Origin: Gaiellaceae bacterium
GTDB lineage: Bacteria; Actinomycetota; Thermoleophilia; Gaiellales; Gaiellaceae
Assembly: GCA_030446625.1 (NCBI GenBank)
Contig: JAUJMY010000008.1
Coordinates: 27,449 to 91,448 of the forward strand
Direction of reading: 5' to 3'
DNA: 64,000 bases
The number at the start of each line of letters is the position of its first letter. Within the stretch, counting starts at the first letter, position 1. The position numbers and the translations under genes are program-made. This document shows positions 1-7,847 of this stretch, piece by piece. The notes under the pieces were generated by a model, which saw only the letters and a program-made list of their open reading frames with translations, searched no databases and had not been told where the DNA came from.

Positions 1-592
1 CTAGGTAGCTGCGCACGAGGTGCTGGAGCCCTTCCTCCGCCGTGACGCGCGGCGGCCCGAGCCACTTCTCGGCGGCGGCATAGAGATCGGCGCGGCGGCG
101 CTCCCACGTCCCCGAGGGCGGCGCGCGCACGAGGTCGTACCAGAGGTCGCCGCCGTGCCACGTGCGTCCGATCACCTTGTCGACGTCCTTGCGCGGCCGC
201 GGCCCGTCGGCCATCAGCGCACGGAGTCGTTTCGCCGCTGCGACCGCCTCGCCCTCCTCCTTCTTGTGCGTTCGCAGCCACCACTCCTGCCGCGCGCGCC
301 GCACGCCGAGCGCGAACGGCCAGAAGTCGGGCGCCGAGACGAGGTGGATCGTGACCCGCATCAACGTGGCGTGGACGACCGTCCGCCGCTCGAGTGCGCG
401 CGTGAGGTCGTCACGGCGGAAGCCGTCGAGACACGTCCAGAGCCGGATGTACGCGTTCGGCGCGTACTGGTTCTGGATCCCCCCGATGCGCGCGAGCGCG
501 CGCGGGATCGGCAGCCGTACGCGCTCGAGGAGGAGCTGGCGGGCGAGCAGCGCGCGGTTGAGCTGGCGCTGCGTGAGGACGCGCTCGGTCAT
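1..592 (-). CDS. Winged-helix DNA-binding-domain protein (AlkZ-like), C-terminus cut by window edge
   Basis: Minus-strand frame starting at ATG 592, open to the left edge, so the 3' part is missing. The start MTERVLTQRQLNRALLARQ and the block around IPRALARIGGIQNQYAPNAYI are clearly paralogous to the next gene upstream, which starts ERVLSLRELNRALLARQ and has IQGQWSPSPYIGLWSR. Both belong to the winged-helix family related to DNA glycosylase AlkZ, in which tandem winged helices contact DNA. The ATG overlaps the stop of the upstream paralog (ATGA), so the two form one transcription unit and probably a tandem duplication. DNA repair is a family-level inference; many members are only annotated as winged-helix proteins. 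Confidence 0.8.
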   Translation of the reverse strand, partial: MTERVLTQRQLNRALLARQLLLERVRLPIPRALARIGGIQNQYAPNAYIRLWTCLDGFRRDDLTRALERRTVVHATLMRVTIHLVSAPDFWPFALGVRRARQEWWLRTHKKEEGEAVAAAKRLRALMADGPRPRKDVDKVIGRTWHGGDLWYDLVRAPPSGTWERRRADLYAAAEKWLGPPRVTAEEGLQHLVRSYL

Positions 593-1623
593 TCGTGGAA
601 GCGAGCGAGCTCGGCGCCCTCCTCCTCGAGCTCCTTCCGCACCCGCGCCGGGAGCGGGGTGAACGGCTCGAGCTCGGCGCGCCCCTTGTGGATGCGCCAC
701 GTGCCCGCGACGACGCCGTCGACGAGGAACGTCTGCTGCACGTCGCCGTTCTTGTGGATCACCGTTTTCTGGTACTCGCGCGGGAGGATCCGCGTGCGCG
801 TGTCGTACGCGAGCAGCGTGCTGTCCCACTTCGGCAGGAAGCGGACCGGCGCGGGCGTGTCCGCGGGCGGGAGCGGCGCGCCTTCGAGGTCGAGCAGCAC
901 GCGCCCGTCGTCGCTCCGGTAGCGCACGAGTTGCGAGGCGAGGGCGTCGAGGCCGGGCTTCACGTCCTTGACGCGCAGGTTCGCGAAGCGGAGGAGGTCA
1001 GCCTGGGACGCCGGCCCGAACGCCGCCAGGTAGCGCTCGACGAGCAGCTTCGCTCCCTCTGCGGGCTCGCCGAGCGGCTTCTCCAGCCAGCTCTCCGCCT
1101 CGGTGAGGTGCGTCGGTCCGTGGTAGCGCCACGTTCCGCTCGGCGGGAGGTGAACGAGCGCGAGCAGCGAGCGCGCCCGCCAGTCGTAGACGCCCGGGAA
1201 GAGCTCGTACAGCTCAGCGTGCGTTCGCGGCCGCTCCGCGAGCACGTTCCGGATCATCGCCTCGACCGCGTCGGCGTCGCCGCCGCGGCGGGCGTACTCC
1301 TCGCGCCGGTGCTGCTTCCAGATCGGCGCGAGCGCGAGGAAGTCGCGCGCGGTCACGACGTGGAGCGTGATCCGCATCAGCGTCGCCTTCACGACCTGCT
1401 TTTGCTCGAACGCGCGCGTCAGCTCGTCCCGCCGGAAGCCGACGAGGCGCGACCAGAGGCCGATGTACGGCGACGGCGACCACTGCCCCTGGATCGCGCA
1501 CAGCCGCTCCACCGCGCGCGGAACCGGGTGCCGTTCCCGCTCGAGCAGCATCTGGCGCGCGAGCAGCGCGCGGTTCAGCTCGCGGAGCGAGAGGACGCGC
1601 TCGGGTGCAGCGACGTTGGGCAT
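589..1623 (-). CDS. Winged-helix DNA-binding-domain protein (AlkZ-like)
   Basis: About 344 residues, full length for the family. The N-terminal half carries the conserved Q-G-Q-W block and the R-x-T-L-H pattern (LMRITLHVVTARDFLAL). The centre has the typical GTWRYHGPTHLTEAE, and the C-terminal third has FLPKWDSTLLAY and VDGVVAGTWRI, hallmarks of the winged-helix DNA-binding family to which AlkZ-type glycosylases belong. An ATG six codons further upstream is possible but would overlap the divergent methyltransferase start, so the MPNVAAPERVL start is preferred. It is followed by a truncated paralog with a 4-bp overlap. Substrate unknown; repair of alkylated or crosslinked DNA is only a family inference. 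Confidence 0.85.
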   Translation of the reverse strand: MPNVAAPERVLSLRELNRALLARQMLLERERHPVPRAVERLCAIQGQWSPSPYIGLWSRLVGFRRDELTRAFEQKQVVKATLMRITLHVVTARDFLALAPIWKQHRREEYARRGGDADAVEAMIRNVLAERPRTHAELYELFPGVYDWRARSLLALVHLPPSGTWRYHGPTHLTEAESWLEKPLGEPAEGAKLLVERYLAAFGPASQADLLRFANLRVKDVKPGLDALASQLVRYRSDDGRVLLDLEGAPLPPADTPAPVRFLPKWDSTLLAYDTRTRILPREYQKTVIHKNGDVQQTFLVDGVVAGTWRIHKGRAELEPFTPLPARVRKELEEEGAELARFHE

Positions 1624-1639
1624 CGAAGAGAATGCTCGC

Positions 1640-2284
1640 ATGGCCGGGATCGTCGAGCCGGAGATCGAGCGCTACGCCGAGGAGCACACGACGCCGCCGG
1701 TCGAGCTGCTCGCGCGGCTCGCGGAGGAGACGCGGGCGACGCTCGACGCGCCGCAGATGCTGACCGGCCCGGTCGAAGGGCGCTTCCTCGAGCTCCTCGT
1801 GCACGCGAGCGGCGCGCGTCGCATCCTCGAGATCGGCACCTACAGCGGCTTCTCCGCGCTGTCGATGGGCGCCGCGCTGCCCGCGGACGGCAGCATCGAC
1901 ACCTGCGACGTCGAGCCTCGGCACGCCCAGGTCGCGCAGCGCTACTTCGACGAGAGCCCGTACCGCGACCGCATCCGGTTCCACCTCGGGCCGGCGCTCG
2001 AGACGATCGCGCGGCTCGACGGGCCGTTCGACCTCGTCTTCGTCGACGCGGACAAGCCGAACTACGTGAACTACTACGAGGCAGTCGTTCCGAAGCTCGC
2101 GGACCGAGGCCTGATCGTCGCGGACAACACGCTCTGGAGCGGCCGAGTGCTCGACCCGGACGACGACTCGGAGGGCACGCAGGCGATCCGGCGGTTCAAC
2201 GACCACGTTGCGGCCGACCCGCGCGTGACCTGCGTCATGCTCACGATCCGCGACGGCGTCACGCTGATCCGCCGGAACGACTAG
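1640..2284 (+). CDS. SAM-dependent O-methyltransferase (catechol/caffeoyl-CoA type, family 3)
   Basis: 214 residues, the usual length of cation-dependent class I O-methyltransferases. SAM motif I is RILEIGTYSGFSAL (residues 61-74). The metal-binding set is visible as FVDADKPNY (D136, D138) and the later ADNTLWSG (D162, N163), which in this family chelates Mg2+ and positions the catechol hydroxyls. The start MAGIVEPEIE was chosen because the longer upstream frame is antisense to the winged-helix gene and has no family similarity. Transcribed divergently from the winged-helix pair with almost no intergenic space. Substrate cannot be told from the sequence. Confidence 0.9.
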   Translation: MAGIVEPEIERYAEEHTTPPVELLARLAEETRATLDAPQMLTGPVEGRFLELLVHASGARRILEIGTYSGFSALSMGAALPADGSIDTCDVEPRHAQVAQRYFDESPYRDRIRFHLGPALETIARLDGPFDLVFVDADKPNYVNYYEAVVPKLADRGLIVADNTLWSGRVLDPDDDSEGTQAIRRFNDHVAADPRVTCVMLTIRDGVTLIRRND

Positions 2285-3225
2285 GGCACGACTGCGGCTT
2301 TCAGCAGGTCGGGCGGCGGGTCTGCGAAGAGCGCCGGGAGCTGCTCGAGCGGCACGCGGTGCGTGATCAGGCGCTCCCACGGGTACGCGCCGCTCGCGAG
2401 GAACGCGAGCGCGGCCCGGAAGTGCCGCGGCGTATGGTGGAACGCGCCCTGGAGGGTCAGCTCCTCGTAGTGGAGGCGGTACGCGTCGACCGCCAGCTGC
2501 GCGCCCTCCTCGCGCCCGCCGAAGAAGACGACGCGGCCGCCCGGGCGCACGAGCTTGAGCGCGGTGCGCCAGCTCTCGTCCGTCCCTGCGGCCTCGATGA
2601 GGACGTCCGCACCGCGACCGTCACCGGGCTCGGCGCCGAATTCGCGCGCCAGCTCGCGCCGCTCGGGCCGCCGGGCGACGCCGACGGGCCACCCGCCGGC
2701 GTCGGCGACGCAAGCGCAGAGCAGCAGCCCGATCGAGCCGAGCCCGACGATTGCGACGGTCTCTCCCGCCTCGACCGCGGCCACGTCCACGCCGTGCAGG
2801 CAGCACGCGAGCGGCTCGGCGAGCGCGGCCACGCGCGCAGGCAGCCGATCCGGCACGGGCAGGACGTTGACGCGTGCGATGCGCGCGGGGACGAGCACGA
2901 ACTCGGCGTACGCGCCGTTCAGGAACTCGAGGCTCTCGCAGAGCGTCTCCTGCTTCCGCTCGCACGCGGGGCACGCGCCGCACGGGGCCGAGTTCGCGAC
3001 GACGACGCGGCGCCCGCTCGCGACGTCGTAGCCGCAGAGCTCGTGCCCGAACGCGCTCGGCAGCTCGCCCAGCAGTCGCGGGTGCCCGCGGCGGAACGTC
3101 TTCAGGTCGGTCCCGTCCGTCAGGGCGGTCTCCACCTGGACGAGCAGCTCGCCGTCGCCCGGCTCCGGCCGCGGCACCTCCTCCACCCGCAGGTCGCCGG
3201 GGCCGTGGAACCTGATCGCTCTCAC
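2281..3225 (-). CDS. Zinc-type medium-chain dehydrogenase
   Basis: 314 residues starting at a GTG that overlaps the stop of the upstream gene (GTGA). GroES-like N-terminal domain with GHE at 60-62 and four structural-zinc cysteines in PCGACPACERKQETLC (82, 85, 88, 96). The Rossmann domain has VAIVGLGSIGLLLCA. The position that normally holds the catalytic-zinc cysteine (CG-T/S-D) reads TDGTD, so the first zinc ligand is changed; this may alter catalysis or substrate. The C-terminus has the family pattern HHTPRHFRAAL found in sugar and polyol dehydrogenases. Its 3' end overlaps the converging methyltransferase by 4 bp. Substrate unknown. Confidence 0.85.
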   Translation of the reverse strand: MRAIRFHGPGDLRVEEVPRPEPGDGELLVQVETALTDGTDLKTFRRGHPRLLGELPSAFGHELCGYDVASGRRVVVANSAPCGACPACERKQETLCESLEFLNGAYAEFVLVPARIARVNVLPVPDRLPARVAALAEPLACCLHGVDVAAVEAGETVAIVGLGSIGLLLCACVADAGGWPVGVARRPERRELAREFGAEPGDGRGADVLIEAAGTDESWRTALKLVRPGGRVVFFGGREEGAQLAVDAYRLHYEELTLQGAFHHTPRHFRAALAFLASGAYPWERLITHRVPLEQLPALFADPPPDLLKAAVVP

Positions 3226-3743
3226 GAAGCCGTGGCTGCGTCGACGCTGTCGCGGAAGGCGGCCGGGTCGATTGCGGGGAAGCGGTATAGCCGAGGCTCG
3301 ATCTCTTCGAAGAAGCGGCGCAGACGATCTGGCGCGACGAGCCCCCGGTCGATCAGCGCTCCGACGTCCTCGAGGTCCTGCGCGTGGCGGCGCTCGAGCT
3401 TCGCCAGCGCCTGCGAGTACGGATCGAAGTGCCGGAACGTCAGCAGTCCCTCGCGGGCGGCGAACGGGCTCCGCTCCTCCCACCCCGCGGGCAGCGGGAC
3501 GAAGTCGGCCGGTGACGCGAGCTCGACGTTGATCCGCAGCTCGTCCTTGAGCGCGGGAATCGCGCGCAGCAGCTCGTCCTGCTCCGGATCGAGCGCGACG
3601 TCGACGTCGATCGTCGTCGTGCGCCAGCCCCACAGGACTGCCGTCGCGCCGCCGGTCAGGTAACAGACGCCGTCGCGCGGAGCGGCGCGCCCGAGCCGCG
3701 ACATGAACCCCCGTATGCGCTCGGCGTCCGCCCGCTCACGCAC
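3222..3743 (-). CDS. Nucleotidyltransferase-like protein (DUF6036 type)
   Basis: 173 residues from a GTG start. LTGGATAVLWGWRTTTIDVDV (residues 29-49) is a minimal nucleotidyltransferase signature: a GG pair followed by D-x-D (D46, D48). The rest, with LKDELRINVELASPADFVP and the ending RLYRFPAIDPAAFRDSV, fits DUF6036-type proteins, often annotated as nucleotidyltransferase-like. It overlaps the small gene upstream by 8 bp and the dehydrogenase downstream by 4 bp. The small-gene/nucleotidyltransferase pairing recalls two-component toxin-antitoxin cassettes, but that is only an analogy. Confidence 0.75.
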   Translation of the reverse strand: MRERADAERIRGFMSRLGRAAPRDGVCYLTGGATAVLWGWRTTTIDVDVALDPEQDELLRAIPALKDELRINVELASPADFVPLPAGWEERSPFAAREGLLTFRHFDPYSQALAKLERRHAQDLEDVGALIDRGLVAPDRLRRFFEEIEPRLYRFPAIDPAAFRDSVDAATAS

Positions 3744-4026
3744 GCGGACGGGATCCTCGGGCCGCGCGCTCGAAGCTGACGAGCCGCCGCACCAGCGCGT
3801 TGTACCGCGAATGAGCTGCGTCGCCGTGCTCGTTCCGCAGCAGCTCGTACAGCCGGTGCTCGGGCGACGGCAGCGGCTCCGACAGCTCGACGCCGAGACG
3901 CCTGAGCCGCGGCGCGCCGATCGAGACGAGCAGCGACTCGACCGACTCGACGCCGCGTGCGAGGTCGGCGGTGCCGCGAGCGACGAGATCTGCCCCCGGC
4001 AGAAGCCCTGTCTGCTCCTCGTCCAC
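3736..4026 (-). CDS. Small conserved-looking hypothetical protein paired with the nucleotidyltransferase
   Basis: 96 residues from a GTG start (VDEEQTGLLPGADLVARG); the frame extends further upstream, but there it is antisense-like and arginine-rich. Composition is natural and mostly helical: an amphipathic stretch ESVESLLVSIGAPRLRRLG, then HRLYELLRNEHGDAAHSRYNALVRR. No known domain recognised. It overlaps the nucleotidyltransferase gene by 8 bp, so the two are probably co-translated and may act as a pair. Function unknown. Confidence 0.6.
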   Translation of the reverse strand: MDEEQTGLLPGADLVARGTADLARGVESVESLLVSIGAPRLRRLGVELSEPLPSPEHRLYELLRNEHGDAAHSRYNALVRRLVSFERAARGSRPRA

Positions 4027-4043
4027 AGCCTGACGGTACCGCC

Positions 4044-4889
4044 TCAGGGCGTGAAGACGACCTTCAGCGCGCGCCGGCTGCGATAGCGCTCGAGCCCCTC
4101 CGCGAAGCGCTCGAGCGGCAGGACGTCGATCGGCGGCAGGTCGAGCGTGGGGAGGAGGTCGATGGCGGCGCGCATGTGCCGCGGGGTCGCGGAGCGCGAG
4201 CCGACGACGTGCAACTCGCGCCGGTAGACGTCGTCGAGGTCGAGCGGGCCCGCGGGCGCGAAGACGAGGACCGTGCCGCCGGGCGCGACATGACGGGCCG
4301 CGTCCGCTCCTCCGCCGGGCGCGCACGCGACGGCGGCGTCGACCTCTCTGTTAGGCGTTCGTCCGCCGCGCGCCGGGTCGGCGTCGAGCGCGTAGACGTG
4401 GTCGCCTCGCCGCCGCAGCACCTCCTCGAAGAGCCTCCCGACGAACCCGTGCCCGACGATCAGCACTCGCCCCCGCGGCACCCGCTCCGCCCCGCGCAGC
4501 ACGCACGCGAGCGGCTCCGCGAGCGTCGCTGTCGCGTCGTCGACGCCGTCCGGCAGCTCGAGCGTCTCCCGCGCCCGCGCGCGCTCGGCGAAGCCGCCGG
4601 GGACGATGGTCGCGGCGCGGAATGCCTCGCAGGTCGACTCGTGCCCCGCGCGGCAGCGGTCGCACTCGCCGCACGGCAGGTGGTGGACGAGCGCGACGCG
4701 GCGACCGTCCTCGGCCACGGCGACCACCTCGTGGCCGAGCACCGTCCCCGCCGGCGCGCGGCCGAGCTTCTCGACGTCCGACCCGCAGAGCCCGCAGGCG
4801 AGGACGCGCACGAGCTCGCCGTCGCCGTCGGGTTCCGGGACGTCCGTCAGCGCGGGCTGCCCTGCGGCGTCCAGAACGATCGCGCGCAC
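4044..4889 (-). CDS. Zinc-type alcohol dehydrogenase, short form
   Basis: 281 residues from GTG, shorter than the usual 340-380. It keeps the catalytic motif LACGLCGSDVEKL (catalytic Cys and G-S-D), GHEVVAV, and structural-zinc cysteines CGECDRCRAGHESTC. The Rossmann domain is compact: VLIVGHGFVGRLFEEV is followed by a shortened coenzyme region, and the C-terminus has the typical HMRAAIDLLPTL. Probably an NAD(P)-dependent alcohol or polyol dehydrogenase. It heads the minus-strand cluster that includes the nucleotidyltransferase pair and a second dehydrogenase, and is divergent from the tRNA. Confidence 0.85.
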   Translation of the reverse strand: MRAIVLDAAGQPALTDVPEPDGDGELVRVLACGLCGSDVEKLGRAPAGTVLGHEVVAVAEDGRRVALVHHLPCGECDRCRAGHESTCEAFRAATIVPGGFAERARARETLELPDGVDDATATLAEPLACVLRGAERVPRGRVLIVGHGFVGRLFEEVLRRRGDHVYALDADPARGGRTPNREVDAAVACAPGGGADAARHVAPGGTVLVFAPAGPLDLDDVYRRELHVVGSRSATPRHMRAAIDLLPTLDLPPIDVLPLERFAEGLERYRSRRALKVVFTP

Positions 4890-4910
4890 GCGCTAGACTC
4901 TAGGCCGCAC

Positions 4911-4983
4911 GGGGCTATAGCTCAGCTGGGAGAGCGCCTGGATCGCACCCAGGAGGTCGGCGGTTCGAGTCCGCCTAGCTCCA
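4911..4983 (+). tRNA. tRNA-Ala, anticodon CGC
   Basis: A 73-nt cloverleaf can be drawn by eye: acceptor GGGGCTA with TAGCTCC and discriminator A, D-arm GCTC/GAGC, anticodon stem CCTGG/CCAGG around the loop ATCGCAC, and T-arm GGCGG-TTCGAGT-CCGCC. The loop reads anticodon CGC, alanine. The 3' CCA is not encoded (the next bases are CCT). The 43 nt from GATCGC in the anticodon loop to the 3' end are repeated exactly at 20581-20623 and in the second tRNA at 42338-42380, and degenerately at 9569-9613. Confidence 0.95.
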
Positions 4984-4991
4984 CCTACCAA

Positions 4992-5017
4992 CCCCTGCTA
5001 AAGCGGGGGTTTTCTTT
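4992..5017 (+). terminator. Rho-independent terminator of the tRNA
   Basis: CCCCTGC-TAAA-GCGGGGG forms a 7-bp stem (one T·G pair) immediately followed by TTTTCTTT, just 8 nt after the tRNA 3' end. Confidence 0.85.
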
Positions 5018-5093
5018 GGGGGCGCCCGCTCCGGTGGTGGTTCGTTCTACCGTCCTCATACCACCCGCGCCGCATCCTACGGCGCGTCGGAAG

Positions 5094-5117
5094 CCGGGCA
5101 TTCAACGCCCGGGTTTT
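5094..5117 (+). terminator. Second terminator-like hairpin
   Basis: CCGGGC-ATTCAAC-GCCCGG forms a 6-bp stem followed by GTTTT. A related, degraded sequence (GGGCATTCAAGGGCCGGG then TTT) lies near 9778, also downstream of a tRNA 3' fragment, so tRNA-flanking DNA seems to have been duplicated. Confidence 0.5.
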
Positions 5118-5259
5118 AGGGGGGGTCGCTCGGGCAGCTTTCGGCGCGTCCGGCTCCGGATTGTCTGCTGTGGAGCCAAAGCGCGCGATCGGACGCGGGC
5201 TGTCCGGAGCAGACCGTAACGTCGTCTACCTGGTCAATGATTTCGAGAAAAACATAAGC

Positions 5260-6228
5260 GTGGGCGGGCTTGGTTCAGGTCGGCCGCCGTCGAGCGACAG
5301 GCCGTTCGTGGAGGAACTCGCCAGGGTGTCTGTAACGGCTGTGTACGGCCGCGGCCGGCGAGGAGATGCGCCTGTTGTCCTAGTGGCCGACGCGCTCGGG
5401 CGGCCGGTGGTGACGATCGAGTTCGCGCCGAGGAAGAGGTTTTTTCTTGCGGCCGTTGTCGTGGCGCGCGAGGACCGAGATGTGGTGCGAGCATCGCTGC
5501 CAAGCGTGTCGGTTTCGTCGACGAGCCTCCACCGTGGCGGGCGACGTTTGTGGTTTCACTGCACTCGCGCCGACTGTTCTCGCCGCTCGGGGGTGTTGTA
5601 CTTCGACGGCGAACGCCTCGTCTGCGGACGGTGCGTACGGATCCGCTATGCGAGTCAGTACCCACACGCGCGAGCTCGGGCACGGAATCAGTCCGGGTCT
5701 GCGCCTACCGTTCGCGGTGTGGAGGATCTCCGAAAGGAAGCGTGGGAGTACTGGTACCGGCGCGGACGCGCCGCGCTGCGTGAAGGTATGCATGAGGAGG
5801 CGCTGCGCCACTTCAACCGGATGCCGCTCACGGGAGACGGCCGCGATCACTTGCGAGACTTAGAGATCGCGCGAGCTTTCGCCGCGGACGAGGAGCGCGA
5901 GGCGGAGTCGATCACGCTGATCAAGCACGTGCTCCGGGAGTGCGATGACGGCGCCGTCCGCCGTGCGGCATCGCTGCAGCTCGCGCGCGTCTACGAAGGC
6001 AGCGCAGGAGAACTTCACTCCGGAACGCGTTACGCGTCGGCGATCGCCGTCCTCGAGGACTACCTCGCTAGAGCGGGATGTCACGATGCGGCGGTCGAGT
6101 ACGCGCTCGAACGGCTGGAGCACAAGCGAAGGCGGCCGCTCGCGCGCGCAGGCGAGGAGCTCGACCTCGAGCTTGCGGCGCTGAACGCGGACGGCCGCGG
6201 CGGGCGCGGCTGGAGCATGCGCCGGTAG
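5260..6228 (+). CDS. GGLGSGRP-type zinc-ribbon protein of mobile-element type, with helical repeat C-terminus
   Basis: About 322 residues if the in-frame GTG just before GGLGSGRPP is the start; the frame is open about 33 codons further upstream. G-G-L-G-S-G-R-P at the N-terminus and the later RRLWFHC...C...C-GRC..RIRYASQ four-Cys cluster match a family of hypothetical proteins commonly found beside integrases and in genomic islands of proteobacteria. Here a roughly 160-residue alanine/glutamate-rich helical region (from VEDLRKEAWEYWYRRGRAALREGMHEEALRHF) is appended, resembling TPR-like helical pairs. It lies directly downstream of the tRNA, where an island cargo or integration-module gene would sit. 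Biochemical function unknown. Confidence 0.6.
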   Translation: MGGLGSGRPPSSDRPFVEELARVSVTAVYGRGRRGDAPVVLVADALGRPVVTIEFAPRKRFFLAAVVVAREDRDVVRASLPSVSVSSTSLHRGGRRLWFHCTRADCSRRSGVLYFDGERLVCGRCVRIRYASQYPHARARARNQSGSAPTVRGVEDLRKEAWEYWYRRGRAALREGMHEEALRHFNRMPLTGDGRDHLRDLEIARAFAADEEREAESITLIKHVLRECDDGAVRRAASLQLARVYEGSAGELHSGTRYASAIAVLEDYLARAGCHDAAVEYALERLEHKRRRPLARAGEELDLELAALNADGRGGRGWSMRR

Positions 6229-6630
6229 AGCGCGGAGCCGCTCCGGCGCATTGGCCCTCCGGCCGCGCGATCAAAATGCAAGCCCGACAAGAGCAGATCG
6301 CGGGGCGCTGCGCTAACAGCCCGGGCCGCGGCGCGTGCTCGCTACCGGAGCCAGGTCGACGGTCCGCTCGACCGGGTCCGCCGGACGTACACGCGCGGCG
6401 AGTTCGGGGACACCGGGTGTAGCCGCCAGCAGCGCGAACGCCCGCGAGACCGCTGTCGAATTCAATCCCGCGCTCGGGCCGTCACAGAGGATGTGCGCAG
6501 GCCCGACATCCGCGTGGACGACGGCGACGCCGACGTTCGTCGAGCGCCGTTGCCGTGGCTCGTCGTACAGACCGAACCGGCAGCGGCTCCGAATACGGGA
6601 CACTGCGGCGACGTCGTCGGCGTTAGTCGT
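6229..6630 (+). other. Gene-poor gap with a possible phosphotransferase remnant on the minus strand
   Basis: No convincing intact gene. On the minus strand (about 6310-6600) the conceptual sequence VAVVHADVGPAHILCDG resembles the H-x-D catalytic loop of aminoglycoside/choline-kinase-type phosphotransferases, but the expected downstream D-F/W-G motif and flanking domain are absent. I treat it as a possible decayed fragment only. Confidence 0.25.
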
Positions 6631-6843
6631 TCACGCCCCGCCGTCGACGAACCTCGGTGGCGTCTCTGCAAGCTCGGCGGCTTTGACGCACCGTAAGTGA
6701 GCGAACGCGCCTGTCGGTTTGACCTCGACGACCTTGTCGACGATCACGGCGTTCGCCCACCCTGAGACCTGGCGTGTCGTCGTGGGCGCGTCAGGGTCGA
6801 CCGGTTGGTTGCAGAACGGACACGTGTGCTCGTCACTTGTCAT
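6631..6843 (-). CDS. Small Cys-containing (zinc-ribbon-like) protein
   Basis: 70 residues, with a good ribosome-binding site (GGGAGGAGCTGAAG before ATG). A C-P-F-C pair near the N-terminus and H-L-R-C near position 51 could form a single zinc site. The middle (SGWANAVIVDKVVEVKPTGAFA) has normal protein composition. No named family recognised. It sits alone in the accessory segment between the two tRNA-derived repeats. Confidence 0.6.
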   Translation of the reverse strand: MTSDEHTCPFCNQPVDPDAPTTTRQVSGWANAVIVDKVVEVKPTGAFAHLRCVKAAELAETPPRFVDGGA

Positions 6844-7045
6844 CTTCAGCTCCTCCCGTCGTCGCCGCCAAGCTTCTCACGTAGCGTCGCGAGCGGCACG
6901 CTGATCCTGGCGAAGTCGTTCCGCCCACCTCGACGCTGTTGGTACGTGGGTGTCGAGTTCGTCAACATGCAGGCGGAGCGTCCCTGGCACTACGTTCGCC
7001 CACTTCACACGGGCATCATGCCGCAGGTCGTCGTGGCCGTTTGCG

Positions 7046-7249
7046 ATCATCGAACGGACCGACGCCCTGAACTGGCAGGGCGACGCGCTCTGCGACCTGG
7101 CCGAGGTGCTGCACGCCGCCGGCCGCAGCGACGAAGCCGCCGCCACGCTCGAGCAGGCGCTCGAGCGCTACGAGCGCAAGAAGAACCTCCCCATGGCCGC
7201 GCAGGTGCGAGAGCGGCTGGCGGCGCGGCGGAAAGAAGAGCCCGTTTGA
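7046..7249 (+). pseudogene. C-terminal remnant of a TPR regulator / adenylate-cyclase-type protein
   Basis: IIERTDALNWQGDALCDLAEVL followed by GRSDEAAATLEQALERYERK is the classic last TPR pair of large AAA-ATPase/cyclase-TPR proteins that are abundant in this kind of actinobacterium. Only about 65 residues up to the stop remain; the preceding sequence in this frame is arginine/serine-rich noise, so the upstream part has been lost. Confidence 0.6.
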
Positions 7250-7319
7250 TTTACGGGCGAGGGATGCCCCCGGCCGTCCTCGCGGTGCGCGCCAGTAATT
7301 GCGCCAGCACGCCGCTAGG

Positions 7320-7640
7320 TCGATCGGATTGGTCGCCTGTCTTCGAGCTGCTCGAGCAAACTCCGGCGCTCACTCTCTGGACGCGCGCAAGCCGTGCCCT
7401 CCTCGCGGGTGACTACGCCGCGGCGGCCGACACGTTTTAGGAGATCGGCGACCTCAACGCCGAGGCGGAAGCACGGCTGCTCGCAGGCGAGCAGCTCGTG
7501 GCCGAAGGGCGGCGCCCAGAGGCCGACGAGCAGCTGGAGAAGGCATTCGCTTTCTTCCGCCCCCGCTGGCGCGACGCGCTACGTCCGGGAGGCCGAGGCG
7601 CTGCTCTCGAGACGGGTCGGGGGCCGCACGTCCGCCGGTC
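7320..7640 (+). pseudogene. Second TPR-cyclase C-terminal remnant, with in-frame stop and frameshift
   Basis: WSPVFELLEQTPALTLWTRAS and ALLAGDYAAAADTF run into a TAG (7438-7440). The same frame then continues EIGDLNAEAEARLLAGEQLV and GRRPEADEQLEKAFAFFR. After that the family sequence GATRYVREAEALLS appears in another frame. One nonsense codon plus one frameshift show a dead gene from the same protein family as the fragment 70 bp upstream, but representing a different C-terminal end. The following 200 bp hold nothing recognisable. Confidence 0.65.
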
Positions 7641-7847
7641 GGCAGGCGTTCTCCCGGTCACGTCGCCAGGCCCGCCCCGAACTGCTGGCATCTTCGAAGG
7701 CGCTTCCGCTGCTGCTGTCAGCTCCGACCGACAACACCGCGGTCGCGACGCCGGGCTTTCGACGTAGCACGTCGTATCCCCCGACGCGGCGGCGGCGAGC
7801 AGGAGCACGAGCCGACCACGGTTCGCCGAGCGCGGCGACGGACAGCT

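Noticed and set aside
595..3663. 1022-residue open frame on the plus strand
   Set aside because: Arginine/alanine-rich frame antisense to the winged-helix, dehydrogenase and nucleotidyltransferase genes; an effect of high GC content.
7438..7440. In-frame TAG in the TPR remnant as possible pyrrolysine
   Set aside because: The same gene has a frameshift 120 bp later and no start, so ordinary decay explains it.
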